Shown here: positions 17,201-24,072 of the stretch, one piece after another
Numbering within the stretch: the first letter of the stretch is position 1
How the letters are laid out: each line of letters starts with the position of its first letter
Assembly (NCBI RefSeq): GCF_001742165.1
Contig: NZ_CP016443.1
Location: 1,798,001-1,862,000, forward strand
DNA length: 64,000 nucleotides
Reading direction: 5' to 3'
DNA from: Burkholderia stabilis
Lineage (GTDB): Bacteria > Pseudomonadota > Gammaproteobacteria > Burkholderiales > Burkholderiaceae
Made by a program: the position numbers and the translations under genes
The notes under the pieces: generated by a model
What the model was told of the DNA's origin: nothing
The model's database searches: none
Seen by the model: the letters and a program-made list of their open reading frames with translations, nothing else

Positions 17201-17668
17201 CTCACGGTCGTCTATGTGCTCACAGCGTCGTGGTTCGTACGCGCGCGCAAGCTCGGCTGGTCGTTCGGCAACCATCGCGTCGAGCTGCTGAGCGCGGCCG
17301 GCGCGACCGCATTCCTGTGGCTGAACGCGATCCTGCTGCGCACGCTGCATCACTGGGCCGGCGTGCCGTACGAATTCGGCGCAATGGCCGAATCGACGCT
17401 CGTGCAGGCGTCGGTGTCCGTGTACTGGACGCTCTGCGCGCTCGCGATCACGATCTGGGCCACGCGCCGCGGGCTGCGTCCGCTGTGGTTCGTCGGCGCC
17501 GCGCTGCTCGCGCTCACGGTCGTCAAGCTGTTCCTGTTCGACCTGTCGCACGTGACCGGCATCGAGCGCATCGTGTCGTTCATCGGCATCGGCGTGCTGC
17601 TGCTGTTGATCGGCTATTTCTCGCCGCTGCCGCCGAAGGCCGCAGCCCACCAGGACGACACGCAATGA
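14279..17668 (+). CDS. DUF2339 polytopic membrane protein
   Basis: This 1129-residue protein is read from a TTG start (GAGGGAG upstream). An N-terminal hydrophobic hairpin (about 1-40) is followed by a coiled-coil segment near residues 64-98 (VARLEATVETLTRELDSLRGQL) and a long Pro/Ala-rich linker to about 195. After that come more than 20 predicted hydrophobic segments to the C-terminus, with repeated blocks of the type TLHHRF/TLHHWAG. This is the DUF2339 architecture, an inner-membrane family of unknown function. It overlaps the next gene (DUF3999) by ATGA. The two families are habitual neighbours, suggesting a complex. Confidence 0.85.
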   Translation: MNWAFAVIGFIVGGIAALIGDFSAANGALLGAAVGFCIGHALQQRKRKHTSATPDAFAMPATTQPPPATLADRVARLEATVETLTRELDSLRGQLAGAKAGANATGTAAQSPSSGLAGTPSAPLPPMASATQPKPPAQPAVAHASMPASTSAPAPAAPTTAARTQDAPVARATANAPATPPRTAPPVPREPGIAERAFSAARDWLLGGNTVVRVGIVVLFFGVAFLLKYAADNNMLPIEFRLAGTALAAAALLAIGWRVRARRAAYGLVLQGGGIGILYLTIFAATKLYALLPVGAAFPLMVAVCALGAFLAVKQNALPLAFMGSAGGFLAPVLLSTGHGNHVALFSYYALLNAGIFAIAWFKAWRPLNLLGFVFTFTIGSAWGVTAYRPALFASTEPFLILFFLMYVGIALLYAVKRELALRHYVDGTLVFGTPIVATALQAALVKDMPFGLAWSAVALSAFYVVVTAWLARRRERLALLFESMLALAVIFATLAVPLAFSGPTTSAAWAIEGAAIVWLGVREKRLLRFGFGLLMQVAAAGAFFTSLLGPADATALPVLNSPYIAMLLIALAGLFTGWWLHGRNEARAWHAWMPEIGAAAAAWGLLWWVSGGLHEILVYASRHVDLHADRFVVDTTALFAAGTAWLAHVARRRLAWPLAEWPALALTPVLALLALRTFDAHEAPLSGMGAFAWPVAVAACVALLWRQSRGTASADGATAAAPGSGPSMAASLIAPLHTLMFWTLCGLLSLEGFWRLRAFVPEGAWSWSAWAYGFGALLLLVSGPGSRLRWPVAAFPRAYQVWGAAPLAALLWLWSIASVTSDGDASPLFWLPLLNPLDIAQCLIFVAFAVWLRRLKTLGIAWHPRVVDYAAIATVFLWFNALLLRTLHHRFHTGYDVDAVLSSFGVQQVFMVGWSLFAFAGMWLTRRDGIARVCALASLPLIVVMWVWTFYANFTQDGGSWARVPLFNPLDLVLTVVYVLTASWFVRARKLGWSFGNHRVELLSAAGATAFLWLNAILLRTLHHWAGVPYEFGAMAESTLVQASVSVYWTLCALAITIWATRRGLRPLWFVGAALLALTVVKLFLFDLSHVTGIERIVSFIGIGVLLLLIGYFSPLPPKAAAHQDDTQ

Positions 17669-19020
17669 AGCGACTCGCAGCCCTGCTCGGACTGAGCCTG
17701 CTCGCGTCGTTCGCGGCGGCCGACGGCACGCCGGGCGCCGGGCGTGTCGCGCAGCGCTTCTCGCTCGACCTCGACGGCAGCGCCGCGTATTACCAGCTCA
17801 CCGTGCCGCAGGCGGTGTACGCGGCCAGCCGGCGCGACGATCTCGGCGACGTGCGCATCTACAACGGCGCGGGCGAGCCCGTTCCGTATTCGCTCGATGC
17901 GCCCGTCGCGGCCACGCCCGCCGTGCCGCCGACGCGCACGCCGGTGCACTGGTTCCCGCTGCCGCCCGCGCGCGCCGACGACGGCAACGCACCGCTCGGC
18001 GTGACGGTCGGCCCGGACGGCTCGCTGCGCGCGTCCGTTGCCACGCCGGCGCGCGCGCAGCATGGCGCGGATCTCGTCGACCTGTCGCATGCGGACGGCA
18101 ACATCGACGCGCTGCTGGTGCATGTGAGCGACGACAGCTACCAGGGGCGTGTCGCCGTCGAAGCCAGCGACGACCTGCGCGGCTGGCGGCCGCTCGGCAG
18201 CACGCAGTTGCTGAAGGTCGGGCACGGCGACGACATGCTGGTGCAGGAGCGCATCGCGCTCGAAGGCGCGGCACCGCGCTACCTGCGGCTGGACTGGCTC
18301 GACGGCGCGCCCGCGATCGCGTCGATCGACGTCGAGACGCATCCGCACGACACGCGCGGCACGGATACCGCGTCCGTGCCGCGCCAATGGCGTGACGCCA
18401 CGCACGTGCGGGCCGGCGGCGCACCCGGCGAATATCTGTTCGACACCGACGGCGCGTATCCGGTCGACCGCGTGCGCATCGACCTGCCGCAGCCGAACAC
18501 CGTCGCGCGTGCGACGCTGCAAAGCCGCGCCGACGCGCAGGCGCCGTGGCGCGACGTCGCGGTTGCCGTGCTGTTCCGACTGCAGGGCAAAGCCGGCGAG
18601 CAGCGCAATCCGCCGCTCGAGTTCTCGGCCAATACGGATCGCACATGGCGGATCGTCGTCGACATGCGCAACGGCGGCTTCGGCGGCGGCCAGCCAGGCG
18701 TCGCGATCGGCTGGCATCCGGCCGCGCTGACCTTCGTCGCGCGCGGCACGCCGCCGTTCACGCTCGGCGTCGGCGACACGGCGCTCGAGTCGTCGGCCGT
18801 GAGCCGCGACGCGCTGCTGGTCGGCATGGCGCCTGAAGTCCGGCCCGCACGCGTCGGCGCGGCGCTGCCGGTATCGGCGACGGCCGCGCCGGCCGCCGTC
18901 GATACGGACGCGCCGCGCCGCTACGTGCTGTGGGGCGCGCTGGTCGTCGCGGTCGGCGTGCTCGGCACGATCGCATGGCGCCTCGCGCGCGGCGGCAGCG
19001 AGTCCCGCGGCGACGACTGA
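17665..19020 (+). CDS. DUF3999 exported membrane-anchored protein
   Basis: This 451-residue protein is translationally coupled to the DUF2339 gene. It has a signal peptide (cut near SFAAAD), a long periplasmic region with beta-rich, discoidin-like segments (for example RYLRLDWLDGAP, WRIVVDMRNGGFGGGQPG), and one C-terminal transmembrane helix (YVLWGALVVAVGVLGTIAW) followed by a short basic tail. The domain matches DUF3999, whose function is unknown. The likely arrangement is a periplasmic partner of the polytopic DUF2339 protein. Confidence 0.85.
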   Translation: MKRLAALLGLSLLASFAAADGTPGAGRVAQRFSLDLDGSAAYYQLTVPQAVYAASRRDDLGDVRIYNGAGEPVPYSLDAPVAATPAVPPTRTPVHWFPLPPARADDGNAPLGVTVGPDGSLRASVATPARAQHGADLVDLSHADGNIDALLVHVSDDSYQGRVAVEASDDLRGWRPLGSTQLLKVGHGDDMLVQERIALEGAAPRYLRLDWLDGAPAIASIDVETHPHDTRGTDTASVPRQWRDATHVRAGGAPGEYLFDTDGAYPVDRVRIDLPQPNTVARATLQSRADAQAPWRDVAVAVLFRLQGKAGEQRNPPLEFSANTDRTWRIVVDMRNGGFGGGQPGVAIGWHPAALTFVARGTPPFTLGVGDTALESSAVSRDALLVGMAPEVRPARVGAALPVSATAAPAAVDTDAPRRYVLWGALVVAVGVLGTIAWRLARGGSESRGDD

Positions 19021-19321
19021 CGCCACGCGGTTGCGGCGGTCTTGATGCGCCGCCCGGCGCGCATGCGGGTTTGTTTCGACAATCGCAAGGTGCGGCAGCG
19101 TATGGCCGCTGCCTCACCGGCAGGTGCCGCCGTCATGAAAACCATGATAGGAAGGCTCGCGCGAAGGTGGCGGCAAAGGCTCGCGGCAAAGCGTAAAAAG
19201 CGCGTAAACGCAGGCGTGCAACGCCGACAACATGCCGGGTCGCGATGACTCGGCGCGACACGCGCTGCGCTCGGCAGCCCTTCGCGCGCACGTGTCCCGA
19301 ACGGATCGGAAACGCCGATGC
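19021..19321. other. 301-bp gap between convergent genes
   Basis: No gene or clear terminator is seen. The stretch GTAAAAAGCGCGTAAACGC near 19193 is AT-richer but lacks a stem. It separates the DUF3999 gene from the 3' end of the GNAT gene. Confidence 0.4.
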
Positions 19322-20110
19322 CTACCGTACCGCGAAGCGGCCGTGCTGACGCGGCCGCCACGGCGACGACCGGCAACTGGCCGCCCTGGCCGCGCGACGC
19401 GCCGCGGATCGCACACCGCGACGCGCGCCTGCATCGCGCCGGGCCAGCGCGACGACGCGCGGCGCCCATGCGCGCACGATGCGGCGCACTGCCGCCACGC
19501 GCACGGCCAGCCGCGACGCCGGCGGCACGCGCCGCGCAAGATGCGCAACGGGCCGCTTGCACAGGATCGCGCTGTCGTAACGCTTGCCGGCAAAGCGCGC
19601 GGTATCGACGATCTCGAAGCCTTGCGCGCCATAGAACGCAAGCAGGTGCGACGCGGGCTGCGGCGTGTCGAGTGCGAGCCGCGCATAGCCGCGCGACGCG
19701 GCCCACTGTTCGGCGAACGCCAGCAGCGTCGCACCGATTCCGCAGCCTTGCCAGTCCGGATCGACGGCAACTTGCCGCACGCTCGCCACACCATCCTGCC
19801 GGTACAGCGAACACGCCGACGACGCATCGGTCGCGTAAAGCGTCAGCGTGCCGATCACGCGGCCGCCGGACACCGCGACATAGCAGTCGCCCGCTTGCGC
19901 CCGGCGGCGCGTGACGTCCTCGTCCTGATCGACGCATGTGCAATTGAGCCCCATCGCGCCAAGCCGCTCGAACGCGCGATGCAGCATCGCCGTGAGTGCC
20001 GCGTAACTGTCGAATGCCGGATCGAAGCGCCGCACGACGACCCCGTCGGCGCGCACGGGCGGCGGCGCGGCAGGCGTACGTTGGGCAATCGCGTTCCGGG
20101 GTATCGACAT
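19322..20110 (-). CDS. GNAT acetyltransferase with arginine-rich C-terminal tail
   Basis: This 262-residue protein starts at an ATG (20110) preceded by CGGAG. The GNAT fold spans about residues 24-185: acetyl-CoA-binding motif A is VRQVAVDPDWQGCGIGATLL (Q/RxxGxG/A type), followed by ARLALDTPQPASHLLAFYGAQGFE, as in standard family members. The usual GNAT end is reached near LCKRP. A further 75 residues of Arg/Ala-rich low complexity follow, which look like read-through into non-coding DNA after loss of a stop codon. The substrate is unknown. Confidence 0.78.
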   Translation of the reverse strand: MSIPRNAIAQRTPAAPPPVRADGVVVRRFDPAFDSYAALTAMLHRAFERLGAMGLNCTCVDQDEDVTRRRAQAGDCYVAVSGGRVIGTLTLYATDASSACSLYRQDGVASVRQVAVDPDWQGCGIGATLLAFAEQWAASRGYARLALDTPQPASHLLAFYGAQGFEIVDTARFAGKRYDSAILCKRPVAHLARRVPPASRLAVRVAAVRRIVRAWAPRVVALARRDAGARRGVRSAARRAARAASCRSSPWRPRQHGRFAVR

Positions 20111-20390
20111 GGTGGCACTCCGTGGTTGGGATGCCCGAAGTCTAGGAGCGCGCCGGTGGCCGTCGCAAGAAAAAATGTCGTAAAAGTTTCGGGGGCATGC
20201 GCGCGGAAAACCTTGTGGCAGCGGGGCGCGGCAGCGTTCCGCCGGCGTCGTTGCGCACGCATGAGTCGACGCCGGTCGTTGTTCGCGCAATCAATCCAGA
20301 CCGGCCGCGTCGAAGCCGGGCACGCCCGCCGTTGACACATGCGGCGACGCCATCCAGACTCGCTGCTCCGTCACCGCACCGCGAGCCGCC

Positions 20391-20696
20391 ATGGTCACCT
20401 GCTTCCTTCGCTACGTCATCGATCCGTACAAACTCGACCAGTTCGAAACCTACGGCAAGATGTGGATTCCGCTCGTCGAGCAGTTCGGCGGCACGCATCA
20501 CGGTTACTTCCTGCCGTCCGAAGGCGCGAACGACATCGCACTCGCGATGTTCTCGTTTCCGAGCCTCGCCGAGTACGAGCGCTACCGCGAACGCTCGAAG
20601 GACGATCCGGCCTGCCAGGCCGCGTTCCGCTATGCCGAGGAAACGCGCTGCATCGTCAGCTACGAACGCAGTTTCTTCCGGCCGGTGTTCGAGTAA
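20391..20696 (+). CDS. NIPSNAP-family protein
   Basis: This 101-residue single-domain protein is of the ferredoxin-like dimeric alpha/beta-barrel type: MVTCFLRYVIDPYKLDQFETY, GYFLPSEGANDIALAMFSFP, FRYAEETRCIVSYERSFFRP. The pattern matches bacterial NIPSNAP proteins, which are usually dimeric and of unsettled function. No partner gene is adjacent. A candidate minus-strand sRNA lies just downstream (20742-20812). Confidence 0.78.
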   Translation: MVTCFLRYVIDPYKLDQFETYGKMWIPLVEQFGGTHHGYFLPSEGANDIALAMFSFPSLAEYERYRERSKDDPACQAAFRYAEETRCIVSYERSFFRPVFE

Positions 20697-20741
20697 CGGG
20701 CAACGGCTCCGGGTGTCGCGCCCCGTTTCCTGACCTGGACG

Positions 20742-20812
20742 AAAAAAAGCCCCGCCTGCATCCGCGCGGCGGGGCCAACCCATGTCAGTAGAGACATCAT
20801 GGAGGAGACGGG
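20742..20812 (-). ncRNA. Candidate small RNA with C/U-rich anti-Shine-Dalgarno stretch
   Basis: On the minus strand a possible promoter (TTGGTT at 20843-20848, GATAAG at 20818-20823, 19-bp spacer) precedes a short segment containing GTCTCCTCCATGATGTC. A small hairpin (CCA..TGTC with GACATGG) follows, then a GC-rich stem GCCCCGCC/GGCGGGGC and seven T residues, a textbook intrinsic terminator. No ORF fits. The CUCCUCC stretch is complementary to ribosome-binding sites, as in several Burkholderia sRNAs. The -35/-10 match is imperfect, so transcription is unproven. The terminator could alternatively serve an unidentified minus-strand transcript. Confidence 0.5.
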
Positions 20813-21006
20813 CCCATCTTATCGACCGTCGCACACCGCCCCAACCAAGCATTTCTGCTATCGATCTGCGGGGCTGCGCACACGATTGCCCCCGCTGCAC
20901 GGCATATCGATAGAACGAAAAGTCGTTTTCAGAGTGGCAGCGCGCTCGTTACCATGGCGTTTTAAGCCTGTGCTTAGCCGGGCAAGCCATCCCCGAGGAG
21001 CGCCCC

Positions 21007-21657
21007 TTGACTGCATTCGATCAACACCGCCGCCCGTTCGTCGTCGGCATCGGCGGGACCACCCGAGCAGCGTCGTCGACCGAGCGCGCGCTGTCGTTCG
21101 CGCTGCGCGGCGCGCAGGCCGCCGGCGCGCGCACGCGCCTGTTCGACGGCCCGTTCCTGCATACGCTGCCGCACTACGCCCCTGAACACAAAACGCTGAC
21201 CGACGCGCAGCGCGAACTGATCGACGCCGTGCGCCAGGCCGACGCGATCATCATCGCGACGCCCGGCTATCACGGCGGCGTCTCCGGCCTCGTGAAAAAC
21301 GCACTCGATACGCTCGAAGAGCTGCGCGCCGACGATCGCCCCTATCTGGACGGTCGCGCAGTTGGCCTGATCGTCACCGCCTACGGCTGGCAGGCGGCCG
21401 GCACCGTGCTGACGTCGCTGCGCTCGATCGTCCACGCGCTGCGCGGCTGGCCGACGCCGTTCGGCGCCACCGTGAACACGCTCGAAACGCGTTTCGAAAG
21501 CGCCGACAGCTGCTCGGACCCGAAGGTCGTCGCGCAACTCGAGACGGTCGGCACGCAAGCCGCCGAATTCGCACTCGCGTTCGCATCGCATCGCGCGGCC
21601 ACGCATGCGGCGTCGGTCGACGCGCTCGCGCCCGTGCTGAAGATCGCCAACCAGTAA
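21007..21657 (+). CDS. NADPH-dependent FMN reductase family protein
   Basis: This 216-residue flavodoxin-fold protein is read from a TTG start at 21007 with GAGGAG 6 bp upstream. Motifs are VVGIGGTTRAASSTERAL (phosphate-binding loop), ADAIIIATPGYHGGVSGLVKNALD (the P-x-Y-x-G motif that contacts flavin) and YLDGRAVGLIVTAYGWQAAG. It matches the FMN_red family, which reduces flavin or quinone substrates with NAD(P)H. No monooxygenase partner is next to it. Confidence 0.85.
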   Translation: MTAFDQHRRPFVVGIGGTTRAASSTERALSFALRGAQAAGARTRLFDGPFLHTLPHYAPEHKTLTDAQRELIDAVRQADAIIIATPGYHGGVSGLVKNALDTLEELRADDRPYLDGRAVGLIVTAYGWQAAGTVLTSLRSIVHALRGWPTPFGATVNTLETRFESADSCSDPKVVAQLETVGTQAAEFALAFASHRAATHAASVDALAPVLKIANQ

Positions 21658-21920
21658 TCCCCCGCTTTCCGCCGCTCGCGCCCCGGTCGACATGATTCGC
21701 CGCGCGCGAGCGGCGCGCCTCCGTGCGCGCCGCGACGGGCAATACGCGCCGACGGCCGCACCGCACGCGGACCGCGCCAACGCCTTACCCAGCCTACCCT
21801 TCCCCCGTACCGCTCCGATAACGATTCAGCCCACCGCGTGATTAGCATTGGCCGAAAGATTGGTTCACTCGGCCGGCGGGTTTTCGTACGCTGAAAGTCC
21901 GAACTCTCTCCGCGCACGCC

Positions 21921-22139
21921 ATGAACCGCACGATCCGCTACAAGGGCTATGAAGTCGCCCCCGCCGCCGCCCGGTTGCCGAACGGGCTGTTCGCCGCCAA
22001 CCTGACGATCGAGAAGGCGAGCGGCGGCCCGTCGCCGCGCTCCGTTTCGTTCGACGCCATCGATTTCTTCTTCGAGGAAGAGCACGCGCTCGCCTACGCG
22101 TCGCGCTGGGGCCGCCTCTGGGTCGACACGAACGCGTGA
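21921..22139 (+). CDS. Small conserved-looking hypothetical protein
   Basis: This 72-residue protein starts MNRTIRYKGYEVAPAA and contains SFDAIDFFFEEEHALAYASRWGRLWVDT. It has Burkholderia-like codon use and no signal peptide or helix pair. The YKGYEV start and the regular strand-like spacing suggest a compact beta-sheet protein. I do not recognise a family. Confidence 0.6.
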   Translation: MNRTIRYKGYEVAPAAARLPNGLFAANLTIEKASGGPSPRSVSFDAIDFFFEEEHALAYASRWGRLWVDTNA

Positions 22140-22234
22140 CGCACGTCTGGCCGACGTGCACATGGCCGCTCGAAAATACGCGTTTACGGAAGCTATGCAA
22201 AAATCTTTCGGCCCGTAATCGCATAACAACAGCC

Positions 22235-23137
22235 ATGACTGACACGCTGCACGAAGAGCATGCAGCCGCAGATCACGCAATGCGCAACTGGACCTTCGAG
22301 AGGCAAGGCCCGGTCAGGATCGGTTCCGATGCGCACAAGCAGATGTTCTGTCGCATGCTGCTCGACACACACAATCCGTACAAGCCGGCCGTGATCGACT
22401 GGCCGGCACTCAAGCCCGATGAACTCAGGCGGCTCACGTCGCTGCCGATCTGGGACATCGCGGTGCAAACCGAAGGCCGCGCGTCGATCCGCGTCGCGAC
22501 CTACGCGGCGACGATCGGCGATCCGCTGCTGCGCCGCGCACTCGAAATGGACGGCGGCGAAGAAGCGCGCCACAAGGTCGTGCTGTCGAAACTCGTCGAA
22601 GCGTACGGTATCCGGCTCGCCCCCGAGCCGCCGTACCCGGCGCCCAAGGACCCCGAGTGGTCGTGGATGATGACCGGCTTCAGCGAATGCATCGACAGCT
22701 TCTTCGCGTTCGGCCTGTTCCGTTCCGCGCAACGCTCCGGCTATTTCCCGCCCGAACTCGTCGATACCTTCGAGCCCGTGATCCAGGAAGAAGGCCGCCA
22801 CATCCTGTTCTTCGCGAACTGGTACGCGTGGTACTGGCGCACGATGCCGTGGTGGCGCCGGCCGTGGTTCTTCGCGCGCGTCGCGGCCGTGTGGGTGCAT
22901 CTGATCCGGGATCGCATCGGCATCGCGCGCGGCATCGACGCCGATGGCGTCGCGCATGACGCGAACTTCCCCGCGACCGGCACCGCCGAGATCGGCGACA
23001 CGCTGAACCCGCGCGAGCTGATCGAACTGTGCCTTGCCGAGAACGACCGGCGGATGGCCGGTTACGACAAGCGCCTGCTGCGCCCGATGTTCGTTCCGCG
23101 CATGGCGCGGTTCGCGTTGCGGTTGCTCAAGAAGTAA
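22235..23137 (+). CDS. Ferritin-like di-iron domain protein
   Basis: This 300-residue protein starts at the ATG at 22235; the longer frame from 22136 is rejected because it reads through the preceding stop region. Four helices carry a full set of di-iron ligands: E80 (QTEGRAS), E110-x2-H113 (GGEEARHKVV), E151 (FSECIDSF) and E186-x2-H189 (QEEGRHILFF). This arrangement fits ferritin-like oxygenases or hydroxylases rather than storage ferritins. A basic, tryptophan-rich segment (WYWRTMPWWRRPWFF) may sit on the membrane. Substrate unknown. Confidence 0.72.
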   Translation: MTDTLHEEHAAADHAMRNWTFERQGPVRIGSDAHKQMFCRMLLDTHNPYKPAVIDWPALKPDELRRLTSLPIWDIAVQTEGRASIRVATYAATIGDPLLRRALEMDGGEEARHKVVLSKLVEAYGIRLAPEPPYPAPKDPEWSWMMTGFSECIDSFFAFGLFRSAQRSGYFPPELVDTFEPVIQEEGRHILFFANWYAWYWRTMPWWRRPWFFARVAAVWVHLIRDRIGIARGIDADGVAHDANFPATGTAEIGDTLNPRELIELCLAENDRRMAGYDKRLLRPMFVPRMARFALRLLKK

Positions 23138-24072
23138 GACCGGGCGCGCGCCGGCCCACCTTCGCCGGCCGGATGTCGCGCGCCCGACACACTCCTCCCG
23201 CCCTTTTTTCCTCCAACGCTTCGGCACGTGTGCCACGTAGCGGACAAATTGTCGCACCCGTGATCCGCTCGTTCGGACACGCCGCCCCCGACGCCGACCG
23301 GCGTCTTTAACAACCTGTCGGCACCCGTCGTGCGACCGCCCCCGGGAGCCGCCTCCCGGGGCAATTCGACATGCCCCCGAATTCCGCTTCGACACCAACA
23401 TCACCAATATCGTCAATAGGACAAATTCTAAAATTGAATGCAGACGATACGGGTCATGCCTTGTAGCACTTTTTTACAAATTCGACGAACCCGTCGGCCC
23501 GAAACGCCCGTCACACGGACAGCCGCCGCTGGCGAGATGCGCAAATCAGCACAGTCTCATCTTCAAAATTCCGGACTTAATTGATTTAAAGATAACCAAT
23601 TAAAATAAAACAAAATCCAAACATAAATTCATATTTAACAAACAAACAAAACAGTCAATATATTATCAATCCCTATACCATCAAACATTACACCAATGAA
23701 AGAATGGTCAAGCGCGCAAACGTTTGCTATTACATTTATCTTACTTTTGCTCATGCCCGTTGTGTAACCTGCCGCACAAAACACGAATAACTCTTTGATT
23801 TTAATGAGTTTTTGATGATGTAACCATGGAAATTCAAACCCTACACGACACATTCTTACATCTTTCAAATTCATTCTCGACAGATACATCAAAACACGAT
23901 GTGTTGACCATTCTTTAACTTTCAAAACTCTCCATTTATCACTATTTATCAATCTTCAAAATCGACCTCCAATAAACTCCGCCCATCATTTTTGAGATTC
24001 GCGCGAGCGCACGGAGTATTCCTCTAACAAAAGAGACCGGTGTGTGGCGTGCACATTTGGAGGTAGCAGGAC
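23138..24072. promoter_or_regulatory. 935-bp leader of the adhesin gene with an AT-rich core
   Basis: The first 400 bp are GC-rich and contain two hairpins without gene content: GACGCC/GGCGTC followed by TTT at 23291-23309 (possible terminator of the ferritin-like gene) and CCCCGGGAG/CTCCCGGGG at 23341-23362. From about 23560 to 24010 the base composition drops sharply to strongly AT-rich, unlike the rest of the window. That part holds an inverted repeat TTAATTG/CAATTAA (23577-23603) and no credible gene; a 105-residue minus-strand frame there has atypical composition. Such islands are typical H-NS-silenced regulatory DNA. GGAGG precedes the adhesin ATG. Confidence 0.6.

Noticed and set aside
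23635..23952. 105-residue minus-strand frame in the AT-rich adhesin leader
   Set aside because: AT-rich DNA with few GC-type codons and no recognisable motif; the region is better explained as regulatory DNA.
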